From positions 37,675,632-37,739,631 of the forward strand of contig OX359246.1 in the NCBI GenBank assembly GCA_947179485.1: a stretch of DNA of 64,000 bases. Direction: 5' to 3'. The stretch is from Allacma fusca (Eukaryota > Arthropoda > Collembola > Symphypleona > Sminthuridae). A program made the position numbers and the translations under genes. The notes beneath the pieces are model-generated. The model saw only the letters and a list, made by a program, of their open reading frames with translations, was not told where the DNA came from and made no database searches. Shown here one piece after another: positions 30,101 to 42,100 of the stretch. How positions within the stretch are numbered: the first letter of the stretch is position 1; each line of letters begins with the position of its first letter.

Positions 30101-33100
30101 CCCAGTGACATTTCAAAGGACCATATGTAGAATGAATTGAGAGTATATAAATGCGTAAATCTAGACTTTTAGTCCAATAACTCCTTCCACTTGGGTTACC
30201 CCGTCCCAACTCTCACTTCCTTATTTCTCTCACCTTGATATGTCAGGGAAAAGAGTGACAGGGGTTCCAGGGAGGAAAAACCTAAGCTGTAATAATTATA
30301 TTTGTAATATTACATATGTATGTGCATCCCCATAGAAAACTCTACTCAACAAATCCAGTTGAGTAATCTTGCACGTGCTTAGGATTCTTTCCAAAAAAAA
30401 TATGAGTAGTACAAGTACAATCAAGTTATACAAAAAATTCTGGGCTGGAATAAAAATAAATTTATTTAGTAAAAATCCATCATAACAGACAAATCTAAAG
30501 TCCATTGAATCAATATATATATTTGCACCTGCATCCAGTAATAATTATGATTTCATACAGACAGTAAAAACTACGGGGTAGTAATACTTCGACTCAAGAT
30601 TTCCGCTCTCATGTTAATTTATTAAAAGCTATTTCATGTTGGATGTAAATACGTGCGGTTTTATCGCCTGATTAATTAATAATTGCTTACAACTCACACT
30701 GATAAGTGTTTTTTTTTTAAAAAACAGCCAACCTGCCAATACGATAGTTGACAAATGTAGATGACCTTCAAGTCACCATCACACTATTAAGTGTGGACGA
30801 CAACCCAGCATCAACAATAGACACTGCCAACTGTCCTATCAACTAATACACATGAGCTCTGGTCCAATCAAGGCTGTAACGCTACCGCATGTGAAATCAG
30901 GTTCTACACTAATAGTAGTAGTAGTATAGTAAAAGGTCTATAATGTCGAGCTCAGACTATCACGGAATTATAGCCCAAAACCATGGAAGTTAAAAACATT
31001 TAAAAAAAAAACCCTCAGAGTCGTTCACCACGGTTGAGTCAAGGTTTACCCAAGTCAGTTCTTATTTTTAAGAATACAATAAGTAATGTAAAAGTATTGT
31101 TTAGGAAAATACTACATCATTGTCAACATTTCACCCAGACTTTTTTCCAATGTATTTTACAATCCCAAGCCCCCTCCTACGAGGATGAACTACTGTCTCC
31201 TAATCCCATGCTAAACCCTACCCTACCCTCATTTCAGTTTTTTTCAAAGTCAATCAACTCTCGGACATCAGTAGTTAGCTAATGTCCCAGGCGGAGCCCA
31301 ACTCCTCAGGAAATTTGGCATCCGAACAAGTATTCCTGTTTACTTTTGCAGGCAGACACTATGCATTCCGACAAGTTCGTCTTGCGACCACGGAACTGAC
31401 GAAAGCAATAAGTGAATTTGACAAAAGCAATGGTATAGATACACACATACATATATCCTCCAAATCCAACTATTTATATGCAGGACTTAATGTAATAATT
31501 CTACTTCACATAATAAATAATTACTACAGCCACCTTAATTAATTACACCAGGTATAAGACAACGATACAATGCATATACTTAACTCTGACGTTCTTACAC
31601 GTCCGACACACACACACACACAAACAATTGATTATAGCCTATAGGATTAAAAAGAGTAGGAATTGAAAATCTATTTGTCTTACGGCCAGGTTCCAGAACG
31701 CTTCCTTCTCCGACAGAAGGAGTCGGACTCGTCTAAATTGAAGAAATCCTCATCATCACTATTTAAACTGCTACTACTCTCTGAGCTCCGACTGGCAGAG
31801 GAACTCATCCAGAAATTCCGCCGACTAATGTCCTTTGAGCCGGAGAGGTTAAAGTGTGAGCCCCGCCACAATATCTTACTTTCAAGGACCATTCTTGCAA
31901 CGTACAAATTGAGAGGGATCGGGCGTACTATTATTATAAGTTAATTGAGTAAAAAATACAAAAAAAAGAAATTCCTCCAAAAAATAATAATAATATAATC
32001 ACAGGAGAGAATAATTATTACAGCACACAGGTGATTGTACAGTAGCAGTAGTAGTAGTAGGTTTCGGGTAGGTTGTACAAAAATATGTCTCTCTCTTTTA
32101 TGACCTGATATAGTCTCTACTTATTAGGTCCCGTAGTAGTAGTTAACAGTCTTGGGAATGAGTATAGGGGGGAAAGGAATCACCAAAAAATCGGTGTCAA
32201 GAAAAAAAAATTACTCGGATTACAGTACATGGACTTTGAATATCCATTTACACAGGAGCTCCCGTGTCTGCTGCCTGTACTGAGAGAGAGTCAATGTATT
32301 TAAGTAATATATACTTAATAGTGGAAGGGAAAGGGATAACCGGCAGCTCGTGAGTTCGACTTGCAACTGTCTCTGTCACGGACAACACCACAACTCCGCT
32401 CTTTCCACTTGTTCACCAACCACCAAACGTTGACGACTCTATGGCCTTGTCATTTACTACGGACGGCTTTTGGACAAATATAATACCTCTTTCACTCCAT
32501 TCCTCAGGAATCATAAGGCAGTTGACGGTAAACATCAATCTATATTGATGGATGAATGGAAGGGTTAGTCTCCGTAGTAAAAGGTTTTGATTGGGCCACT
32601 ACAATATATATATATAGCCACTATAGTATGTGGAATATTTCATACTCCAATTGATTGACCACTTCTATTTAATATATGAACAGGAGACGGACCATTCCCT
32701 GTATTTTTATACTTCAGGTCCTTAAATCCTCAAATGGGTCTCTGCTCTTGCTTTTGCCAGCAACTTTTTTTTTCTGTATCCCTTGAAACAAATTATATAT
32801 GTTTAATAAGTCACACTTATTTAGATCAATCCCCACTGCTGGTTATACGCTCCAGGCTAACCCCCCCCCCCCCACATCCAAAATCCTACACAATAGAATA
32901 CCAAAAGTATCTCGTGACAATTTCAGACTTTTTTTCCACAGAGAGTCAAATCCTACAGACTTTTTGTTCTATTCCCCAAATCTTTTCCCCAATAAGAACA
33001 TTCTCTTTCACAATTTTTCAGCGTAATTTTTTCTAACAGGAAAATACAGAGAGAGAGAGAGAGACAGACAGACGAGAGAGAGAGAGAGAGGGAGAGAGAC

Positions 33101-36100
33101 AGAGAGAGAGAGAGAACAACTCCAACGTGTGTACACACGGGAGAGTCAACTGACTCACTCATACTCACACAATAGCTACTATAATAGTTCGCCAAGAACC
33201 TCTCTCAAGTCAGTAGCCCTGTGTTCTGCCACAGTGTGTAAAAGCGTCCATGCAATATTCCGTCCTGTGGTAACCGTCCCATATACCTTTTACCAAATGA
33301 GGTCAACTAAAGAGTAATGGATATGCCAGTGAGTGAAGTTGCAGGAGTGTGTATGTCTCTCTGTACAAGTAGTGTAATAGTCGTACTAGTAGCGTAGAGT
33401 GCATTTTAGATAGTAATTGTGGAACGACATAACAACACACACAAGTAAGTTCCTCACAAATAACAAAGGTATAGTATAGAGAGAGGCCTGATGCAATTCC
33501 AAATATCATACAAAACCATCAAGGAATGGTTCTGTCGTTCCCGAAAAATCTCAATGCGGAGTAGACAAATGTAACTATAGATAGTCCCTTTACACTTAAA
33601 TGACATTAGTGTAAATATCATATACAGAGACACATAGAGAGAGAGAGAGAGGGAGAGATGCCCTATGTGATCCAGAAAAAAAAATATCCAGCGGAAAAGT
33701 CTATATACGCAAGAGATTTGATTTATATGGACAGAGGAGATTACACATTAGGAATCCATACTCCTCCTCAAGGCAAATTTGACTGTGAATATGTACATTG
33801 TAATAGGAGAGTCTTAACTGTAGAGACTTTATTTTATACTAGGGGAATCTGAAATCAATATATGTCCTCATGAATGATTTCTATTTTTTTAAATTGATAT
33901 TTAGTTGCAAATATAAGTAATAGTAACTTGAGAATGTATGATTGAATTAAACGTCGGAGCATGGGAGAGGATCTACAAGTAAATATGTATTCCTATTGGA
34001 AATTGATAATCATGCAAAACTTGAAATTTGCCAGAAGTTCGTGTGCAAATCAATCCTTCATAAAAATGGATCTGCTAAAAGGAGCTTGTGAATTGTAACT
34101 ACAAGCATCACTGGGCTCATTTTACTTTCCTACACTAAAACCTATAGATGTATCTACAGGAGTAACTATATAAAATTCAATTATATATAAAATATATAGA
34201 GGCACGTCCGCCGAGTATTATAATCAAGATCAGTGCATAGAAATGCTAGCTCCAGCAAATTATTCAATGTTCGAGTCCAAACGTGGCACCAGAGGAACAG
34301 CGAGTAGTGTACAAATACAGATAGTCACATGTAGATACAAAACAAGAAAATCCTATGTGGAGATAATTACACTTGAATGTCTCGCAACTTTTTTTTTTAA
34401 TATATTTTTTGTGTGCATGAAAACCTTTTAAAATTGCTTTCCCACTAAAATCCCCAATGTGATATCCCAGAATAATAATAATAATAATAGCAAATAGCCA
34501 TCACTAAATGGTAATAGTCATGCTCTGGTCTGCCAGCCAGCACGTTCCTGTCACTATTACAGTGTGACCAGCCTCAGGATGAAAGTCCTTAACTTCAAAG
34601 AGATACGAAATTACGACAAGTTTTGTGACTGTGACTATATACACTAGAGAAAAGTACATGACTTGGTCATACTATTATTCCCAATTACAGCTCCTGTTTT
34701 AGTAATTCTGTAAGAGATAGAGAAACAAGCTCTGAAATTTTTATCGGAAATAATCTCTCCTGGCCTGACTCAATCAGTTCCATTTTAATGGTCAATCAAA
34801 TATCTTCAACAATTTAAATGTTAATAGCTCAAGTAGATTATATACAATCTGAGACCTAGGAGTGGAAATGTATTTTTCTAGTCCTCCACAATACATATGT
34901 ATATATATATATTTATACTTAAATATATGGGATCTATGCTCAACATGAAAATTATACCTTGGTACAATTTGGGCCGAATATGCGGCGCGACCCTTTCCAA
35001 TTGATTTGTGCATGCTGAATTGATTGGGAATGACAGAGCAAACTGCCCTGCATAGGAAAATAGACAGGAGCTTGATGGACTCCTATTAAATATACATGTT
35101 TTTATTGGTTTCCCATCGATTCCTATCGATTTTTTCCCTATCACCTTCCACACTCCCTATAAAACCTCAAGGGAGAAGAGATTTACCTAGACACCTATCA
35201 ACCCTGGTAAATACAACAAGACAATTTCACAATGGCTTTCGAGGGGGTCTTCGAGACTCGGAGGTATTAAACTGTCCATTACAAATACGCCTTGGAAATT
35301 GGAAATATTCGCAATAAAAACAAGACCACCTTGACAGGGGATTTATCATTCCATTTGGAAAACCTGAGATGAATGTAGAAAATCCTATATTTGCAAAAAT
35401 AGGGATAGGTATACAAATGTATGTAATACCCATAGATATTATACTTATAATACCTCATCTACAAAAAAAGCAGGCGAATATTTCCACTGTTAGGGGGAAA
35501 AAAACCTATTTTCCTTTTACAGTAGGTTCAAAGGGCTAAAATGTCCATTAAAGGGCTAGAACATGTCTCATTCAATCCCTGATCTCCTGAGATGACGTCT
35601 ATCGTAAGATAAATCTTAATGTGAGCTCCTATCCAGTAATCCCTGTCCCTGTCATCAACGTCCGTCTCCTGCGCCCAATATTAAAGCTCATATAGTAAGG
35701 ACTTGTTAATTACTACAGATCTGTCGTAACTCATTCAAATTAATCTCTCCCAGAAGATATATAGCTTGCTGATCATTCATATAATTATGTGTAAACAAAT
35801 CAATCAGCTCTCAGATTTTATACCGGAGTCTTTCCCTTGAGCACTTTAATTCATTTAATTGTGTGCAACACCCTGGAACGTAAATGAGCACATGTTGATC
35901 AATAACCAGGTCAGGACTCAGGAGATCACAGTATAGGGGAATATTGTGAAACAATTATGACTGCACACAACCCCAGGGATTTAAAACTAATTAAATGAGA
36001 AATGTTTTTCAAAATTTGAGACTATGTCCTTATCCTTCAAATTCCTGGCGCCTCTTAACTGATTTAACCCGACTAATTAATGACTAGAGTATACATATAA

Positions 36101-39100
36101 TTTTTTTAGTAATAGTAGTTGTAATGGGCAGAAAAATGTATGGCTGGATCCCTGGAGATCACAAACAACACAATAACAACTTACAATCAGTTGGGCTTTC
36201 ACGCATGAAAAAGCTCCAAGAGCTACCAGAAAAAAAAACATGTATCATGTATGGGGAAAGGGCTTTGTCCCCCCTCCCTCAAAAAAAAATAAAGTGAGTG
36301 AAGTCTTGTAAATAAGCCCGACAATTTCCTGATAGATTCTTTCCCTAAATGACCACTCTTGGCCAGCGTGGTTATGTAATAACGAATTAATTTACATATA
36401 ACATCAGCCCATTAAATAATAAGCATGTAGCTAGTATATTGTACATATGTACATAGTCAGGATTGAAAAAAAAAACAAGTCCGAGTCTCATACATGTATA
36501 ATTAAATGTAGTAAATGGCAAATGGTATATATGCCAAAATTGAGAGTATACTCTTCATTATCCCCCCTCTACCATTTATTCCTGAAGAAAAATGACTTCG
36601 AGACATGCAATCCATTCCGACCCTTTTTCCCTTAGGATGCTTTGCAGAAGAGCTCAAGAGCAGTGTTCCATAATTTATTATGGAAATGAGGACTTTTTTT
36701 TTTAAAAAAAATCCCAAAAGGAAAAATAATTCAGGATCCAACCTCAACAGGAAAATAATTAATCTTGTGGTTTGGCATGGTAAGAAAGAAAAATCGTAAA
36801 AATAAGACGAATTTCATTTACGATCTGGGCTATAGCTATGTACGTGTGCGTATGAGGAAAGGTACTGGGCTTTTTGCATATAAAAAGGCCCACGGGGATA
36901 TAAAATGTAGCTCATTATGTAATTATTTAAAGATTTGTTATACTATATGTGTATAGAGATAGATATGTACATAGGACGTATAGCTGATTGTGAGAGATGC
37001 TCAGGCAAGACCTTCCCTATCACAGAGAGAAACTAAATACACTCAACGCTCCTCAATGGTTTGGGTCAGTAAAGGTCAGTCAGCGTACCAATATTGTGAT
37101 AATACTCCCGCAAAAATCTCAACGGCATATATAATTACTTTCCAAAAGAAATAACCCAAGGTTACAAATTTGCATTTATGGTTCTCAAGAGGAACCCTAT
37201 TTATATATATGCAGGAGGATCAAACTTACTACTACTACTGTACCATGGATGGGGCTCGTCGATCATATACAGAGAGGACTCAACAATTTGAAACCTCAAA
37301 CAAACAAACAAAATATTAAAATTTAATAATTTTATTAGATAACATAATTACTCAATGGGATCCTGATGAAGCACTGTTTTTTTCCCACTATTACAGCTCC
37401 AGCCTAGTCCTAGACCAGTAAATCCTCCTTTGAAGCAGAGTCCACAACTCAAAAGAGAAACTTTCTTGGAACTATCTCGAGGAGATGTGCCGACTTCAAA
37501 AATAGGATCACCCAAAAGGTGTCTGAGGAGACTAACGAGATCGGAGACAAAAACTGGAGGAATAGAGAGAGATAACACGAGGGAAAGACACTCACGTGTG
37601 TCGGTCTATCCAGCACAGGATAAACAACAACACTGACCGAATAAACATTGGCAGATTTCCCTTTTATCAAGGTACCTTCCATCACCATCCCAGGCTATTA
37701 ACGATAGACACCTACAGACATATAATATATGTAATGTAATGTTTTGAGACATCAACAGAGTTCCCCGATCACTATACACTTCATTACAAAAAGGACGGAA
37801 CGAGTCTGGGATACATAGATCTCATCCTAGTCTCTCTCTCTCTCCAAAACTACATATATAACAGGACAGGAGTCTCATGTATTCTACAGAGAGTTTGCTG
37901 ATCAAAGATTTATGGTAATCCTCTCATCGCCTATGCTTCAGGTTCGGATAAATACCTTGTTAATTAGGTATGTACCTGTCAAGTCCCAGTCATTTCCGAG
38001 TAGTTAGTTTGTACTTTATTAGCATGGCCAAGAATGAATGGTGTTGTTTGACAAACCCTCCACACATCGCGGATGATGTGACCAACAATAAAGCTCTACC
38101 TTATTAATGAATGAAGACATTTCGTAGGTACTTATGGGCATCCACAAGACTGGCTTGAAGTACTTACATATATTCAGAAACTTTATACACTGAAGCTGTA
38201 AGACTGCCTATATGGAAGAAGAATCAGAAAGTGTCTATCTACACACTCTCGCAAAAAAAAAACACAAAAGCTAGTCCTGAAGGTCACGAGGATTTGTTTA
38301 CTTGATTGGTCCCATTAGCTTTTACTGATGAATTAACTTCGCATCGGTTTCATTTCTTGGGAGGAGATATGATGTTGTTATTATTGCCCCCAATGTAATA
38401 ATTCCGCAGTATGAATCCATCAGGATCTCAGATTTGTATAGAAAGCTTAAGAGTTTCAGCCCAGAGTCTGTCTGATATCTGTAAAGGAGACTGGATTTTA
38501 ATAATTAGCTAGCCCTTTGCCATAGAGCCAGGTATAATTATTAACTTCCGATATCTATCTCAATAGGAGACATTTCCTTCTGTATAAACACAAAGGACTA
38601 ATTACCAAAAAAAAAACATACATCAAAAATCCTGCGAGAGTATAGGAACAAACAGGTGCTCAAAGGATTGTTCAAATTAAAAAGGGGAAGGAATCAGACA
38701 TTGCTCTTCAGATGTATGTATCTATACATCCTAATTATGATGAGTAGGTATGGAGACCATAGTGAGCACATGGAAATAGATTTGGAAATGATGTAGCATG
38801 ATTTATGCAAATGAACATTTGATGAGCGGAGAAGTTGTTGGGAAAATACCTGAGTCAAGGTTTTTCTTATGTGGGAACGTCTTTGGAGATTGCAGTAAAT
38901 AGATGTGATGGGTGTCTATACATATGCAGGACTGGATCTCCTCTTGTTAATATATCTGTCTACTAATTTTCAATATCTCTTGGGTTCCTGGTGTGTCCCA
39001 TATGTAGGAACACTTGAGGATTTTGTTTTCCTTCCTATTTTTCTCCAACTATGACGGCAGGACTGGAAGGAGAACAATAATTATGGGACCTGCGAATGTC

Positions 39101-42100
39101 CTGATGACGTCTATAATTTAAATTATTATTGTTGGACGTAAGACGTACCATATATAAATATATAATCAAAATATATTCTGGAAAGGTGAATGGAATATCT
39201 ATAGGTACGATACATAGAGTCATAATTTATAGAAACAGCATTTATATGCACTCCCCGTGTACATAAGATCATGATGATGATGATGACCACTTCCGATCAC
39301 GTCCACAAGGAGCAAAAATTGGCATTCCGGAGAGATGAGGAAGTTCCTGATGACAGGAGAAAAGCCTTTTTACAAGGCATTCAGGAAATTATTTAAGTGG
39401 TTCCGATGAAGAGTATCGGCCCATTTGGAAATTATACCCTGAGTGGATCGGACGGCTTAAGTGGTCAGTCAATTATCAAATCTATTTAAAAAATGCTTCA
39501 AAGACATTAGCTTTTTAAAAGCTTGGGCGACCGAAACGACTCCTCCAGCTTTGTAAGGAGACTGGTGGAGATTTCATACCCCACTCCTTTTTTTTTACTG
39601 TTGGTCATACACCAATAAGTAACCAAGTCCTCAAATACTTTGTGAAGACTATAGTAATACTTGGTGACCTTTCGGACCCCTGCCGTTACTACAGTTTTGT
39701 TAAACTATTGACAGATAGAAAAAAAACATACCACCACTGCAAATAAGAAGATACCCAAGGATAGTACCGATCCATCGGTAAGACACATTGGGAGAAACAG
39801 TACTTATTTAGAGTGTTGGAGTCCGAGAATGACCCCACTGACCTATCACCCACCGATTTGACGGATTTTGCTTCCATTTTTCAGTAATTTGTCGAGTTTT
39901 TTCGGGAAATAGAGCGCTATGAATCCACTCCTCCGAAATGTCACATATTACTAAAAAAGGATAGTAAATAAAATAAATTCCTTCATATTCCAGAACAATA
40001 CTACATTAAAAATATGTACAATAACTATTCCTATCTTTATTATCTGTCCACAATAATATTTATATATCTTCTGGTGAACTCGGAAGAATGGACCAAGTTC
40101 ACAAATATCATTGTCCCCCTTTTCCTCAACAATCTCTATAAAAATTCATAGCGGCTATTCAGAGACCCGAACGGATTCCTGTAATATTTTAGGACCCAAT
40201 ATTTCATTGCTCTCCTGCAAACGATTTCCATTCGATTTTGGAAATTGCTCCTGTGTTGTAGATACACTTGTTAGAATTTGTTTTTCGAACATTTTGCTTT
40301 AATATAATTTCAATTTGTAAAATTAATTGCATTACTAAAATCATCCTCCTCAAGTTTGAGGCCATATTGAGAGGTAGAAACCTTCATTAGTACCTCTCAT
40401 TATCCAATTAATTCTTGAATACTAAATTGCCATCGTGTCATGAAGCACTTTATAAATGCATGCATGCTAAAATCACCTCAAAAAAATTCCCACGGAACAA
40501 GTTTGGTCTCCACAGTCATCAGAAATAGTCCTTAAAGAGTAAAGCCAAATAAAAGTGACCTTGATCAAAACTCATCGGTCACTGCTCACGCTGGTGATCA
40601 GTGTACTCATGCCCATATGTAGATCGATGCCTTTATTTAATATTTATATCCCTATAATTATTACTAAGTATTGATTCATCGAATATTTTCAAACGTCAGT
40701 GATACCTACTTCCTGTCCATTATGTTCCACCGGATTAAACGCCAATAGATCAATATTTTAGTTTGATTTCCTGAGGATGAGTACGAGCATACGAACTATC
40801 AATAATTTATTAAAGCACCAGAATACACTTCATGGTAAAGTATTTGAAGTGTGAGATCTCGATTATTAAAAGTTTCACAATAGCCACAAGAAATGTGCAT
40901 GTATGTATATTACAATACGCAAACTGTCTTTACAGAATATTAATAAAATGAAACAATGCTAGGTCTAGGCAGATAAGATAACGATGTTTGGGAACTGACC
41001 TGGAGTTATTAACCTCTGGTGACTTCCTAATCACTTCCCTCCTCATTATTTATATGCTGACCTAGTTTTAAGTCTTATATTTACCTGGAAGGGTTGTTGG
41101 CTCATGCAAGTTATACGATGACGAATCCCTTAAGAAGAAATTATTATTTTCTATAATTCATTTTAATTCAAGCCGAAAGGAAGACCTCAATCACCAAAAC
41201 TAAATTCCCAAACCTCTGGAAGAATTATCCCTCAAACTTTCGCTGTCCAATATCTCTATCATCACAATTCACATGTCTCAATTAGTAATTTCAAATAAAG
41301 CATTGTTGATATTTTATTGATTTTGAGTTTCAAAAGCCAGTCATTATTATATCTGCCATCCACATTAATTAACCTTATTGTCTAAATCTAGTCCTCATCC
41401 ATCCCATATACCATTCCAAGATCCCATCAGAATCTGGTCCCTATCTGTAAATACTTCATCTCCTCATCACACATTTTTTGCCCTAAACAAGCCCTTCCAC
41501 GCAGAATCACCCCAACAATATCATATCTGATCTTCCCAAAAAAAACCAACAATCTAAAACCAGTTGTAATCTCCCTTCCAGGAAAGAAACGAATGACCAC
41601 ACGAGGAACTCCAACTAAATAACACACACTACACACACAAACTATAAATGTCAAAACAAAAATAAATAATTAATTTCCTTCATGATCAAAACGTTCACCA
41701 AAACCTTCATCAAAACACTCTCTATACAAATAATGATAGGAAATCCAAACAACTTTTTCTCATCGATACTCAACACAAAAATATTTCCAACATTTCCGAG
41801 CATGCACGTCCATATCGCAACTTCAAGAAAAATAATCATCCCTTCTGTAACTACATCTCCAATTATCACACTACATTCAACTCACAATACAATCACAATT
41901 TATTCCATTTAACCACTCCGTGCAGTCCAAATCTCCAAAAACTTTTTACCTTTGACATTCCTCCCGCTCCGACTTTTTACATCTTAGTGTGTCATTAAGC
42001 AGCATGAAATAAAATTATAAAATCCCAAATCCTTAGAAATTAAATTACACCACACTCACCAAATATTATTCCTCCAATTACATAAATCCAGCAATGTATA

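Larger units (their letters stand above)
28918..31683 (-). other. NADK intron (2.8 kb) between exon 2 and the proximal first exon
   Basis: AT-rich, no gene recognised. A short open patch on the plus strand near its upstream end is listed separately (31282-31432). Confidence 0.6.

Noticed and set aside
37596-37688. 31-codon minus-strand ATG segment (start at 37688) as an NADK first exon
   Set aside because: It reaches the donor in phase 0, which does not fit the shared NADK exon; only the shorter frame from 37648 fits.
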